NCBI GenBank assembly: GCA_027618475.1
Contig: JAQCEJ010000009.1
Coordinates: 1-64,000 of the forward strand
Reading direction: 5' to 3'
Source: Planctomycetota bacterium
Lineage (GTDB): Bacteria; Planctomycetota; Planctomycetia; Planctomycetales; Planctomycetaceae
DNA length: 64,000 nt
Within the stretch, counting starts at the first letter, position 1; each line of letters starts with the position of its first letter. Made by a program: the position numbers and the translations under genes. Positions 36,164 to 45,839 of this stretch are shown here, piece after piece. The notes beneath the pieces are model-generated. The model was not told the DNA's origin, did not search any database, and worked only from the letters and a program-made list of their open reading frames with translations.

Positions 36164-37609
36164 GTGAGACGTCTCCCTCACGCCGCTATCCCTTTCAAGA
36201 GTTCTCATCGGCGTTTTGTCGGCATGATGGCGCTGATCGGTATTCTCGTGCTCGTTGCTGACGGGGGTATTGCACGGGCTCAATTCGGGGCACAACGGGG
36301 GGCCGGTGTTCGACCCAACGCGCGACCGTCGAATCGGCCAGGCCCGGCGGCTCCGGCTAAAAGCAACCCGGCCTCAACCATTCCGAAGGACTTTGTCCCC
36401 CCCCGCCCGATTCCCGACGTGATGACGATCGACGAAGAACTCATCACTGAAGCGGAAGCAACCGAATTTCGCAAAAGAGATTTGCTCAAATATCAGAAAG
36501 CGCTGCGAGACGGTGTCCTCGATGCCACCAGTCGCGATCTGATTACGCGGGGCGTGAAGTACCGTCTGTATCGGATGACGCGAAAAGCCAATCGGACAAT
36601 GCTTCCCATCATGCGGCACGAACTGCTCGCCCAGGATATGTCGTTCGCCTCCAAAGGGGCCGGGGCACCGATCGATGCCCGGGAATTTTTTCTCGAACAG
36701 GTGACCAAAGTCTCGGGCGATCTGCTCGACAATAATTTTCATGTGCGGCTGAATGTCGTCATGGTTCTGGGGAACCTGGTTCTTGTCGAAGAAGACAATC
36801 GAGCCGGGGTCAAGGAAAAAGCCTACACGCCGGCCATCGAAATGCTATTGAAGATTTTCGACGACAAATCGCAGCTCGAAGCGATTAAAATTCCGGCCGT
36901 TCAGGGTATGGAACGAATCTGCATCATCGGCGAACCGAACCGCGATCAGCGATTGCGCGTCGCCGAAGTGCTGGTGGACGAGCTCGCCAACCCCGCTGCG
37001 AACACGTGGTATCAGACGCGACTGGCCCAGGCGCTGGGCAACGTGGGAATCATTCACGATCGCCAGCCACGTCCGTTTGTCGTGCAATCGCTCGCCACGG
37101 TGCTCGTCGATCAGAAGCGGGACTGGCAAGTGCGTGCACAGGCGGCAAAGGCATTGGGTCGGGCGCCGCTCGACGGCTCGATTAACGTCGGACTAATCAG
37201 TTACGCCATCGTCGATCTCGGACTGCAGGGCTCGAACGCCTATAATCAGTCGATCACCAACGAAAGCACCGCCGCAGCGTCGGTTCCCTATTGGAAAGAC
37301 TTTTTCATCACTCTGTATTTCGCGTTCCAGCCGGTGAATGCGGCAGAACGTCAGGCCGGACGCGGGTTTATGCTCAAGAACAAGAATCTTACCAGCGAGG
37401 CATACGATACATTGCTTCCGGTCGTTCGCCATGTGATCCACCAGGAATCACCGAATTTGCAGGCGATCGCCAAAGAACAGCTTGATGCGCTGGCCGATTG
37501 GATTGGTAAAAACACCCCCAACGACTACCGCGTCGCTCCGACCGAGCCACCGATCATTGCCGCTGAAAAAGCAGCTACCGACAGCGAAAAAGTCGCCGGC
37601 AACAAGTAA
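36164..37609 (+). CDS. Exported HEAT-like repeat protein, hypothetical
   Basis: This 481-residue protein has a signal peptide (FVGMMALIGILVLVADGGIARA) and a low-complexity Pro/Ala/Arg stretch (about 50-85). Helical repeats follow, resembling HEAT/ARM units (LNVVMVLGNLVLVEEDN, AIKIPAVQGMERICII, VRAQAAKALGRAPLDG). HEAT proteins scaffold other proteins, so this one is probably structural or an adaptor in the periplasm. The start chosen is GTG at 36164, 7 bases after GAAGGA; a GTG at 36134 gives a 491-residue version without such a site. The next gene downstream, 314 bases away, is the acidic DUF11 protein. No enzymatic motif is seen. Confidence 0.72.
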   Translation: MRRLPHAAIPFKSSHRRFVGMMALIGILVLVADGGIARAQFGAQRGAGVRPNARPSNRPGPAAPAKSNPASTIPKDFVPPRPIPDVMTIDEELITEAEATEFRKRDLLKYQKALRDGVLDATSRDLITRGVKYRLYRMTRKANRTMLPIMRHELLAQDMSFASKGAGAPIDAREFFLEQVTKVSGDLLDNNFHVRLNVVMVLGNLVLVEEDNRAGVKEKAYTPAIEMLLKIFDDKSQLEAIKIPAVQGMERICIIGEPNRDQRLRVAEVLVDELANPAANTWYQTRLAQALGNVGIIHDRQPRPFVVQSLATVLVDQKRDWQVRAQAAKALGRAPLDGSINVGLISYAIVDLGLQGSNAYNQSITNESTAAASVPYWKDFFITLYFAFQPVNAAERQAGRGFMLKNKNLTSEAYDTLLPVVRHVIHQESPNLQAIAKEQLDALADWIGKNTPNDYRVAPTEPPIIAAEKAATDSEKVAGNK

Positions 37610-37923
37610 CAACGCGGCGTCTTTTCTGTATTCGCCCGGCTCCTGGAAGCAAAATTTATCCTGCGAATTGTAAATTCTGCCCTGATCGAGCGGGATTGCT
37701 CTTTTGCTGTTTTGGGACTTTTGCTATGAAATGCCCCCCGTAAACTCAATGATCAGGGGCATTAACCGCAAAAAGACCCATCCGTTTGTTTTGACGTGAT
37801 ACAAAAACCTGTATCGGTGACAACGATTTCAGGGACCGGCGTGTTCGAACGAATTGACTCCCCGACGCGTCGCTTTCACATTCAAAACAATCTCGGTAAG
37901 TCCCCAATTGGGAAAGGACTCCC
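37610..37923. other. Intergenic region before the DUF11 protein gene
   Basis: About 314 bases without a supported gene. A GGAAAGGA-type site directly precedes the ATG at 37924. Confidence 0.4.
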
Positions 37924-40713
37924 ATGCAAGGTACTATCGCTAAGCTCACCGTTGTTGCAGGCGTGATCGGAATCGGACTCCTCGCTCTTCTGCAGGTTAA
38001 CGGCTACATTCAAACTACGAATACAGAGTCAACGTCTACCAACGACGGCGTCGATGATCTCGCTCTCGAGAGCGAACTCGATGGGGAGAACGAAGCGTCA
38101 CCGTCGTCAAAATCGACCGCGGCGACGTCTGCTCCTCCGTCGGGACAATCCGAGCCCGAGTTCGACAACGACGATAACTGGGAAAAAGAGTTGCTCGAAC
38201 CGACCGGCGGCTCTACCGAAACCTTGCACGCAGACGCCGACACCACCGCAGACGACAACAATGATCTCTTCGGCGGGCTCGACACGTCAACGCCCCCAAC
38301 GGCGACGAAGTCGCGTGTCGTCTCTTTCGATGATGAAAACGATGACGAGGCGGGCCAACTCGCCGACGCCGAATTTTCAGACGGCTCAGAGATGTCGCTG
38401 AATGCGACGATCGAACTCGATGACGAAACCTCGGCCGACGACGATTCTCTCACGTCTGACGAGACCGGCGACAACGAGCCGTCGTTCTCCTCGGACGACC
38501 AAACGGAAATCAAAACGCCGAAGAAGGAACGTCCACGAACGGCGGAACTCGCAATCGATCAGACAATCGCCTCCGATTCCGGGCCGCAACTTTTTTCGGC
38601 CACTCCCGAGCAGAACGATTCGAGTGAATTTGAAGACGATTTAACTGAACTGGCCCCCGATGATTCGTCGACGTCCGCCTTGCAGTTGTCGGGCGACGAT
38701 TCGACCATCGCCAAAAACGAATTTGCCGACAACGATAGTGAACCGAGCCTTCTGCAAATTGATGAAACGGTGCAGCCGTTGAACCCGAATTCAGTCCCCG
38801 GCGACGTATTGAAAACGCCGAAGCGTATGCCGGCGAAATCTCTGCGACAAGACGAGCTTCTCGTGGTCAGCGACGATGACGATCCTTTTCCAAGTGAAGA
38901 GGAATCGTCGGATCCCGCGTTTTCGGACGTGACGTCGAACTCAGATCAGACCGAATTGGCGTTGCCCGATATCGAGTTGCCGCGTGACGAAGCGGCCGAC
39001 AGTGACGGCGATCACGCCGATGAACTGCTATTGCCCCAGTCAGACAAACCGTTGGATCAAAATCCACTGTCTGTCGACAATGGCAATGCTCCACCTAAAC
39101 CTGCAAAGTCGTCGGAACTGCTGAATCCGTTTCCGCGAAACGAACAGCCGAGTCTTTCGCGTTCACCTCCAAGTTCAACCGGGACGTCGCGCCGCGAAAG
39201 CCGTGGCAGCGGCGATGGTAACGACGATTCATTGATGCCTCCGCAGAAGATACTTCCGCGCAATGTGGAGCCCGAACCGACATCGACGGCCACGCCTTTT
39301 GTCGATCTGCGCGGTGACGCCACCGTCGACCAGAATGTTCCCCAAGGTGTCTTGCGGCCTCACCTGACGATCGAAAAAGTCGCCCCGAAAAACGCCGTCT
39401 TGGGGCAACCGATGGTTTATCAGATCATCGTAAGAAATCTGGGTGATGCCGAGGCGCATCAGGTGGTGGTCGAAGACCGCATTCCTCGCGGCTCGCAACT
39501 TTCAGGAACCGATCCTCAAGCCGTGCTCACCGACCGAAAACTGGTCTGGGATCTCGGAACGCTGGCAGCGAACGAAGAGCGTACGATTGCCGTTCGCGTT
39601 GTACCGACCTCCGAAGGCTCGATCGGCAGTGTGGCGACGGTCAACTTCGTCGCCGAAATTACCGCCGAGACAATTATCACCGCACCGAAGCTCGAACTCG
39701 AACTGACCGGCCCGCAAGCGGTCGACGTCGGCGACACTGTCGCGTTGCATTTCAAATTGAGCAACGCCGGTAACAGCGAGGCCGGTGCCGTATTTATCCG
39801 CGAGATCATTCCCGCCGGTTTCGAGCATCCCTCGGGAGACGATCTGGAGTACGAAGTCGGTGGACTTTCTCCCGGGCAATCGCGTGAAGTCGATTTGAAG
39901 CTGAAGGCCATCCAGCCGGGGCATTACATCAATCGCGCTGTCGCGACGGCGGAGGGGGGATTCGAAGTCGAAACCAAGATCGATATCGAGATTGTCGGTC
40001 CGCAATTCACGATCACCCGCGACGGTCCCAAACGCCGCACGATCGGGCGTCCCGCTGCGTATTCAAATACGATCGAGAATAATGGAAACCGCATCCTCCG
40101 CGATGTCAGCATCGAAGAAGCGTTGCCCGAAGGAATGGAATTTGTCGAAGCCTCGGACGGCGGCCAATACAACGAACAAGACCGCGTCGTCATTTGGCGA
40201 TTGAACGAGTTACTGCCGGCGTCGCGGCACAAGGTGAGCGTGGTGCTGACCCCCCGTTCGCGCGGGGCGATGGAGAGCACCGTGCGCGTCGTCGATTCTC
40301 GCGGAATTCCTGTGGAAGTTCAATCGCTAACCGATGTCGTCGGGCATCCCTCGCTGTCGATCGATACCACGGCCCTCGACGGACCGATTAACGTCGGCGA
40401 AGATGTCGGTTTTCGCGTACAGATTCGTAATCGAGGAACGGCCCCCGCGACGAATATCGACGTTCGTATGGCGATTCCTCCCGGGCTAAAATTCGTGGCG
40501 GCGCGAGGACTCACACAGGATAATGCAACCGAAAGCCTGGTAAGTTTCGTTCCCGTCGAACGCCTGGGGCCGGACGAAAACCTCGAATTTGAGCTCGTCT
40601 TTCGTTCGATCGAACCGGGTGATTCCCGCGTCAAGATCGACGTCAAAACCGACCAGATGCAACGCCCCTTGAGCCGCGAAGAAGCAGTCGTTATCTTTTC
40701 GGATGAAAAGTAA
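37924..40713 (+). CDS. Acidic membrane-anchored protein with four DUF11-type repeats
   Basis: A 929-residue protein. One hydrophobic segment (VVAGVIGIGLLALL, residues about 9-22) anchors or exports it. Residues about 35-470 are extremely rich in Asp, Glu, Ser and Thr and look disordered. Four beta-sandwich repeats of the DUF11/conserved-repeat type follow from about 480: LTIEKVAPKNAVLGQPMVY, LELELTGPQAVDVGDTV, FTITRDGPKRRTIGRPAAY and LSIDTTALDGPINVGEDVG. Each is about 100 residues and keeps the pattern (N)xGxxxAxxVxVxDxxP. DUF11 domains occur in large surface proteins of planctomycetes and chlamydiae. A surface or cell-wall role, perhaps binding cations through the acidic region, is inferred. 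Confidence 0.82.
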   Translation: MQGTIAKLTVVAGVIGIGLLALLQVNGYIQTTNTESTSTNDGVDDLALESELDGENEASPSSKSTAATSAPPSGQSEPEFDNDDNWEKELLEPTGGSTETLHADADTTADDNNDLFGGLDTSTPPTATKSRVVSFDDENDDEAGQLADAEFSDGSEMSLNATIELDDETSADDDSLTSDETGDNEPSFSSDDQTEIKTPKKERPRTAELAIDQTIASDSGPQLFSATPEQNDSSEFEDDLTELAPDDSSTSALQLSGDDSTIAKNEFADNDSEPSLLQIDETVQPLNPNSVPGDVLKTPKRMPAKSLRQDELLVVSDDDDPFPSEEESSDPAFSDVTSNSDQTELALPDIELPRDEAADSDGDHADELLLPQSDKPLDQNPLSVDNGNAPPKPAKSSELLNPFPRNEQPSLSRSPPSSTGTSRRESRGSGDGNDDSLMPPQKILPRNVEPEPTSTATPFVDLRGDATVDQNVPQGVLRPHLTIEKVAPKNAVLGQPMVYQIIVRNLGDAEAHQVVVEDRIPRGSQLSGTDPQAVLTDRKLVWDLGTLAANEERTIAVRVVPTSEGSIGSVATVNFVAEITAETIITAPKLELELTGPQAVDVGDTVALHFKLSNAGNSEAGAVFIREIIPAGFEHPSGDDLEYEVGGLSPGQSREVDLKLKAIQPGHYINRAVATAEGGFEVETKIDIEIVGPQFTITRDGPKRRTIGRPAAYSNTIENNGNRILRDVSIEEALPEGMEFVEASDGGQYNEQDRVVIWRLNELLPASRHKVSVVLTPRSRGAMESTVRVVDSRGIPVEVQSLTDVVGHPSLSIDTTALDGPINVGEDVGFRVQIRNRGTAPATNIDVRMAIPPGLKFVAARGLTQDNATESLVSFVPVERLGPDENLEFELVFRSIEPGDSRVKIDVKTDQMQRPLSREEAVVIFSDEK

Positions 40714-40749
40714 CGATCGATTTTCGCGTGCCACAGACGAGGGACATTG

Positions 40750-41112
40750 ATGACGGCCGATTTCTGCAAGGTTCTGGAAACGTTTGAGAATCCGTTTCCC
40801 GATCGCGACTACGTGATTGACACCGTTTGTCCCGAATTCACATCGATGTGTCCTAAAACCGGGCAACCCGATTTCGGCACGTTAACGCTCTCGTACATCC
40901 CCGACAAACTCTGCTACGAACTGAAGTCGTTAAAGCTGTATTTGCAGCAATATCGCAATGTCGGCGCGTTTTACGAAAACGTCACGAATCGCATTCTCGA
41001 TGATCTCGTCCAAACGACGCAACCGCGTTGGATGAAACTCGTCGCCGCCTTCACTCCCCGCGGCGGAATTCATACCACGGTGACCGTCGAATATCCCCGT
41101 AGGAATAAATGA
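40750..41112 (+). CDS. queF: QueF, NADPH-dependent preQ0 reductase (short form)
   Basis: This 120-residue enzyme reduces 7-cyano-7-deazaguanine to preQ1 in queuosine synthesis. The nucleophile Cys34 and proton donor Asp41 lie in the expected spacing in [12 protein letters not shown]. The QueF signature ELKSLKLY follows near residue 60, and NRILDDLVQ with the C-terminal RGGIHTTV completes the T-fold. Its size fits the unimodular YkvM-type subfamily. The start at the ATG 40750 has GAGGGA just upstream; a TTG one codon earlier is less likely. It stands alone: no queC, queD or queE is in the window, so the preQ0 precursors are made elsewhere. No preQ1 riboswitch was recognised in the 36 bases before it. 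Confidence 0.92.
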   Translation: MTADFCKVLETFENPFPDRDYVIDTVCPEFTSMCPKTGQPDFGTLTLSYIPDKLCYELKSLKLYLQQYRNVGAFYENVTNRILDDLVQTTQPRWMKLVAAFTPRGGIHTTVTVEYPRRNK

Positions 41113-41155
41113 TCTTGGTGAGTGGAATCGCACGACGATTTCCGGTTTGACTCGC

Positions 41156-42568
41156 TTACCCGAATAAATCGAGAATCGGGTCTCCCTCGGCGAGGAGATT
41201 GAACGGACGGTTCTCGCTATCGAAGATTTCGAGATCGTGGACTCCCATCGCGTGGTACACCGTCTTGGTGATGTGTGCCGGGGTCACCGGTTTGTCGGCG
41301 GGATATTCACCGTATTTGTCGCTTGAGCCGTAGGTCTGTCCGCCGCGGAGTCCACCACCGGCGAGGACGTTACTATGACAATGCGTCCAATGATCGCGTC
41401 CGGCACCGGCTTGCCCCCCACTGCGCGGGTCGCCGATTTTGGGCGTGCGTCCCATTTCGCTGGTGACCAGCAGCAACGTGTCATCCAACATGCCGCGATT
41501 GTCCAAGTCTTCGATTAATGCCGAAAAGGCGCGATCGAATTCCGGCAGCAGATAATCTTTCAGGCAATTGAAATTGTTGCCGTGAGTATCCCAGCCGCCG
41601 GCGCTCTTGCACTTCGACGAGATCTTTTCGTTTTCCATCCAGAAGACGGTGACGAATGGTATTTCAGCTTCGACGAGTCGCCGGGCCACGAGCAAGCTCA
41701 TGCCGTTAACGGTCTCTCCATATCGCTGCCTCAGTTCGACCGGTTCGCGGGCCACGTCGAATGCGACGGTCGCCTTGGCCGACGACAACAATCGAAACGC
41801 GCGTTGTTCCTGTTGATTCCACGTTCTGACGGCCGCATGACGATCAAAGTCGGCGTGGGCCGCGTTAATCGCACTCAGTAATCCATGACGCGAGTCGAGA
41901 CGAGTCGTGTCGACTCCGGTCTGAAGCTCGAGCGCCGGCACGCGAAATTCGAGAGGCTTGTCGACGCTCCCCTGCACATACAACGGATCGAATTCGACCC
42001 CGAGTCGAGCGGCAAATTGTCCCGGCCGCGTATAAGGAGCACGGCTCGGCTTATGCGGTAACGTGACGGCATTGGGAAGAAATTGATTTTGTTCGCGACG
42101 CGACGCCACGACCGTTCCCATGTAAGGCCAGTCGTCGGGAAACGGCGTGCGATTGTTTCCCAGCGATATGAACGACGGATCGGGAACGTGTCCGGTCAGA
42201 TTATAATAGTAACCGGCGTGATGGTCGTTGGTGTTGACGCTCGCCCCCACCGAGTTGACGACACATAAATGATGGGCCTGTTGCGCGAGCATCGGCAAAT
42301 GCTCGGAAAGACAAACCCCCGGTGCCGATGTTTCAATCGGATTGAACTCGCCCCGATATTCGACGGGAGCCTTCGGTTTCAAATCCCACATATCGATATG
42401 GGAAGAACCGCCGCACAGAAAAAAGAGAATCGTCGACTTTGCCGGTCGCTGCACCTCTTCGAACGATTCGGTCGCCTGCAACGAACCCGGTTTTCCAAAG
42501 CGAAAACCGGCAAACCCAGCTCCGGAGGCGACTAGAAATGTTCTGCGCGAAATCGTCATCTGCATCAC
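41156..42568 (-). CDS. DUF1501 protein with Tat-type leader (unpaired)
   Basis: This 470-residue DUF1501 protein has a twin-arginine leader (ISRRTFLVASGAGFAGF). Markers are FFLCGGSSHIDMWDLKPK, SVGASVNTNDHHAGYYYN, GGWDTHGNNFNC, VTSEMGRTPKIGDP and GRDHWTHCHSNVLAGGG, matching the metal-site positions of the family. Unlike the two other DUF1501 genes here it has no DUF1549/DUF1553 partner next to it; its neighbours are queF (convergent) and a DUF817 gene (divergent). The start is not certain: GTG at 42568 and ATGs at 42565 and 42559 are all possible, the last placing the Arg pair nearest the N-terminus. The substrate is unknown. Confidence 0.9.
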   Translation of the reverse strand: MMQMTISRRTFLVASGAGFAGFRFGKPGSLQATESFEEVQRPAKSTILFFLCGGSSHIDMWDLKPKAPVEYRGEFNPIETSAPGVCLSEHLPMLAQQAHHLCVVNSVGASVNTNDHHAGYYYNLTGHVPDPSFISLGNNRTPFPDDWPYMGTVVASRREQNQFLPNAVTLPHKPSRAPYTRPGQFAARLGVEFDPLYVQGSVDKPLEFRVPALELQTGVDTTRLDSRHGLLSAINAAHADFDRHAAVRTWNQQEQRAFRLLSSAKATVAFDVAREPVELRQRYGETVNGMSLLVARRLVEAEIPFVTVFWMENEKISSKCKSAGGWDTHGNNFNCLKDYLLPEFDRAFSALIEDLDNRGMLDDTLLLVTSEMGRTPKIGDPRSGGQAGAGRDHWTHCHSNVLAGGGLRGGQTYGSSDKYGEYPADKPVTPAHITKTVYHAMGVHDLEIFDSENRPFNLLAEGDPILDLFG

Positions 42569-42956
42569 TCATTAAATTGAAGAAGCAAAACCGGGTGGAA
42601 ATACCCTGTCATCCAGCCCCGAAATATTCCATCCTTTACTATCCATAAATGATAGCACATATCACGGGTGTCGTCGAGCAATTATCGTGCTGAAAAGTCA
42701 TGCCGGTCGACGCCTGACTCACGACATTTTGGGAGATTTCTGCACTTTTTTCGCGACTCGACTTAGCAAATCGACTCGATTTCACCGTAACTGGGGAGAC
42801 CCGTCGCGCCGATCCGCTTCTTGAAGCAAAGCGGTCTATTCAAATAGACACACCCTTCGTTATTCTTCGGCGATTTCACACGGGATTCTTAACGGCTAAC
42901 GACACGGATATTCGCGCCGCCTGTTCATTTCTTTCTCTCGTTCGATGGGCTGAAGC
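42569..42956. other. Intergenic region between divergent genes
   Basis: About 388 bases, presumably holding divergent promoters. A palindromic GTCTATTCAAATAGAC lies near 42834-42849, which may be an operator. No gene is supported. Confidence 0.45.
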
Positions 42957-43802
42957 ATGAAACTTCACACGCTCGACGAGCATCTGCTCTCACCCGCATT
43001 ACCTTCCGATGTATCGGGACTTTCCCGCTTAGTGACGGAGTTTCTGTACTTCGGCGTCAAGAACGTGCGAGCCTGCCTGTTCGTCGCTCTATTTTTTGGT
43101 GCGGTCGTCACAATTCCCAATGAAGGCATCTGGGGCATCCCTCGTTACGATCTATTGCTGATTGCCGCATTAGCCATTCAGTTCTGGATGGTGTGGGCGA
43201 AACTCGAAACGGTTGATGAACTCAAGGCGATCACATTGTTTCACGCGGTCGGGTTCTGTCTCGAACTCTTCAAAACGTCCGATGGCATTCGCTCGTGGAG
43301 TTATCCCGATTTCGCCTACACGAAAATCGCCGGCGTGCCGTTGTTTTCGGGATTCATGTACGCCTCGGTCGGCAGTTATATAATACAGTCGTGGCGGCTG
43401 ATGGATTTGCGCATCCGCCATCATCCCTCGTATTGGATGGCGACACTCGTCGCACTGGTGATCTATGCGAATTTCTTCACGCATCACTACATCGGTGATT
43501 ACCGCTGGTACATCGCCGCGTGCGTGTTAGGATTGTATTCGCGCACCACAGTGACGTTCCGACCGTATGACCGCGATCGTTCGATGCCGATGTTGCTTTC
43601 GTTTACTCTTATCGGGTTTTTCATCTGGCTGGCAGAAAACATCAGCACGTTTTTCGGCGTCTGGAAATATCCGAACCAACTCGGTGCCTGGTCGACGGTG
43701 CACATCGCCAAATGGAGCTCGTGGTCGCTGTTGGTGATTATGACGATTACCATCGTCGCGCACTTGAAGCATATCAAAGAACGAATTCATGTGCCGGAGT
43801 AA
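42957..43802 (+). CDS. DUF817 integral membrane protein
   Basis: A 281-residue membrane protein with about eight hydrophobic segments. It matches the DUF817 family (YoaT of Bacillus). Diagnostic sequence includes YFGVKNVRACLFVALFF, then HAVGFCLELFKTSDGIRSW, SYPDFAYTKIAGVPLFSGF, ANFFTHHYIGDYRWYI and FIWLAENISTFFGVWKYPNQ. The several Trp, His and Tyr residues at helix ends are family-wide. No activity is known. The gene is followed 25 bases later by a cyclase-family gene, so the two may be cotranscribed, but no functional link is known. Confidence 0.88.
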   Translation: MKLHTLDEHLLSPALPSDVSGLSRLVTEFLYFGVKNVRACLFVALFFGAVVTIPNEGIWGIPRYDLLLIAALAIQFWMVWAKLETVDELKAITLFHAVGFCLELFKTSDGIRSWSYPDFAYTKIAGVPLFSGFMYASVGSYIIQSWRLMDLRIRHHPSYWMATLVALVIYANFFTHHYIGDYRWYIAACVLGLYSRTTVTFRPYDRDRSMPMLLSFTLIGFFIWLAENISTFFGVWKYPNQLGAWSTVHIAKWSSWSLLVIMTITIVAHLKHIKERIHVPE

Positions 43803-43827
43803 GACTAAGTTCAGAGGATGAAACATC

Positions 43828-44631
43828 ATGCATAAACCCATTCTGTTCAGCATGTCGATGTATCTGGCAACGGCATGGACAACGTTTTCATTTGCTCAGA
43901 CGCAGTCCCCCTCTCCGTTCGATGCCGGGAATATCAAGATCATCGATCTCGGATTATCGCTCGATGCGAAGAATCCCTTCTGGCCGGGGGACAACTATTT
44001 TGCCTTCGACCTGAAAACCATCTCCACGCTGGAAAACGACGGCGTGCTCTCGAAAACATTTTCGATGCCCGAACATCTCGGGACGCATATCGACGCCCCT
44101 AACCACTTCGAAAAAGGCCAGCCCTCCGTCGATGAAATTCCCGCCGAGCAACTCTTCGGCCCCGGCGTGGTCATCGATATCTCGATGAAGGCCGAGGTCG
44201 ATGCCGACGCCTGGCTGACTATTAATGACATTCGCGACTGGGAAACAGATCACGGCGAAATACCGCAGCGAGCGATCGTGCTGCTGCACACAGGGTGGGG
44301 ACGATTCGTCAAAATGCCGAGCCGCTACCAGAATCGCGATACGCTCGGCAAGATGCACTTCCCCGCGTTTTCCCCCGAAGCGGCGACATGGCTGATCAAA
44401 CAAAGAAACATTCGCGGTCTCGGCCTCGATACCATGAGCATCGATCGCGGCATTTCAACGAAATTCGAAGTCCATCACATCGTCAACGGTGCCGGCCGGT
44501 ACGGACTCGAAAATGTGATGCATCTCGACATGCTGCCGCCGTGCGGGTTTTCGCTCATCGTCGCACCGATCAAGATCGCCGAAGGAACCGGTGGCCCGAC
44601 GCGCATCTGGGCCGTTGTCCCGAATGAATAA
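43828..44631 (+). CDS. Exported cyclase-family (kynurenine-formamidase-like) hydrolase
   Basis: A 267-residue metal-dependent hydrolase of the cyclase/KynB superfamily. The signature HLGTHIDAPNHF (residues 90-101) supplies the metal ligands HxGTHxDxPxH, and VHHIVNGAGRYGLENV with LPPCGFSLIVAPIKIAEGTGGPTR completes the fold. An N-terminal hydrophobic stretch (ILFSMSMYLATAWTTFSFAQ) looks like a signal peptide, so it probably acts outside the cytoplasm. True kynurenine formamidases are cytoplasmic, so a different amide or lactone substrate is likely. Its last codon lies 3 bases from the convergent isochorismatase-family gene. Confidence 0.88.
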   Translation: MHKPILFSMSMYLATAWTTFSFAQTQSPSPFDAGNIKIIDLGLSLDAKNPFWPGDNYFAFDLKTISTLENDGVLSKTFSMPEHLGTHIDAPNHFEKGQPSVDEIPAEQLFGPGVVIDISMKAEVDADAWLTINDIRDWETDHGEIPQRAIVLLHTGWGRFVKMPSRYQNRDTLGKMHFPAFSPEAATWLIKQRNIRGLGLDTMSIDRGISTKFEVHHIVNGAGRYGLENVMHLDMLPPCGFSLIVAPIKIAEGTGGPTRIWAVVPNE

Positions 44632-44634
44632 GCG

Positions 44635-45186
44635 TCACTTTGCGATCCGTCGACACCACTCGTCGGTACTGATGACTTCGCTGAGCAGCATCTGCTGCGA
44701 ACACAAAATTGCCCTTTGCAGTTCTTCGGCGGTGACATCGCCTGCCGAATTGCTCAACGGCAGCGTTCCGGTGGCATCGCTCAGGAATTCCACCGTAAAA
44801 CCGCGATGCACGGCTTCGCGGGCCGTCGTATCGCAGCACATGTGCGTCATATAACCCGAGACGACGACGGTGTCGATCTCATGTTGGCGCAGCCACGATT
44901 CGAGTTCGGTCTTCGTAAAACTTCCCGGCAGGTTCTTTTCGATCAACAGGTCGCGCGGCCGGTCTTTCACGTCGTCATGCAATTCCCACGCCGCCGTCCC
45001 GCGTTGAAAGAACGGCTTATCGGGCTGCGGAAACGTATGCTGTACGACGACGACAGGGATGTTCTGAGCCTGCGCTTCATCCATCGCTTTGACGATGTTC
45101 TGCAAATGTCCCGTGGGATGCGAAATCGGCAGTGCCCCGGTGAAGTATTCGTTCTGAACGTCGACCACGACGAGAGCACGTTTCAT
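44635..45186 (-). CDS. Isochorismatase-family cysteine hydrolase
   Basis: This 183-residue protein has the family triad Asp (VVDVQNEY), Lys (LIEKNLPGSF) and Cys (SGYMTHMCCDTTARE). It has the usual size and order for isochorismatase-like amidases and nicotinamidase relatives. A cis-peptide region precedes the Cys as expected. The ATG at 45186 is chosen because AAGGA lies 9 bases upstream and the conserved strand begins right after it; the longer frame to 45312 covers intergenic DNA. It faces the cyclase-family gene tail to tail. The substrate is unknown (isochorismate, nicotinamide and other amides are all possible). Confidence 0.9.
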   Translation of the reverse strand: MKRALVVVDVQNEYFTGALPISHPTGHLQNIVKAMDEAQAQNIPVVVVQHTFPQPDKPFFQRGTAAWELHDDVKDRPRDLLIEKNLPGSFTKTELESWLRQHEIDTVVVSGYMTHMCCDTTAREAVHRGFTVEFLSDATGTLPLSNSAGDVTAEELQRAILCSQQMLLSEVISTDEWCRRIAK

Positions 45187-45839
45187 TGCGGCGTCCTTGT
45201 TATTGATTATTCTGAGTGACGTCGAAGCCGACGAATCTCGGCTGACGACTGGGACCACTATGGTAGCGAACCTGTCGTCAGGATCAATCTTGCCGGGATT
45301 GACCCGGCACACGCGACGGTTTCAGATGTCAATTCGGCGTGAGAGGAACCTGACGTTCCTTAGCAAATTCGATAACCTGAGTTAACATTTTTCGCGTCGT
45401 TATCGGGCAAAAGATTCCATTTGGAAACATTTTGTGAGATTTGTTGAAATTCGCCACCATCACCGAATCCATTCAGAGAAAACAAGTTACGGCGATATCA
45501 ACACCGAAATGTTGTCCGTGAACCCGGCTTGGGTGTGAATCAGCGACGTCTACATCGTGCCATCGGCACTCGTCGTGCATTTTCACTGATCCGTTCTCAG
45601 TCAGTCGAGTGAATCACGACCGAGGATTAGCCCGCCGTTCATTACAAAACGGGGGCGTGCCATTGGAATTGACCTGCAGGTTTACGGTGATGACGTCGGC
45701 CGACGCCTTCACCAGACCCGAGACGATTCGTACGCATTCGTCCCGGGTCGACATCTCCGAAGAGTTAACACGTCTCTTGGGAAGATTCAACATGTTCAAT
45801 CACAAAACGACTCTCAAATATCGAAAAGGAACTCTCATT
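45187..45839. other. Intergenic region upstream of the first pilin-like gene
   Basis: About 650 bases between divergent genes. A palindrome TTCCATTTGGAA lies near 45415-45426. The ribosome-binding site AAGGA (45826-45830) serves the pilin-like gene. Longer in-frame starts for that gene back to 45609 add sequence without similarity. No other gene is supported. Confidence 0.45.

Noticed and set aside
40714-40749. preQ1 riboswitch before queF
   Set aside because: The gap is only 36 bases and shows no pseudoknot-forming pattern of the known classes.
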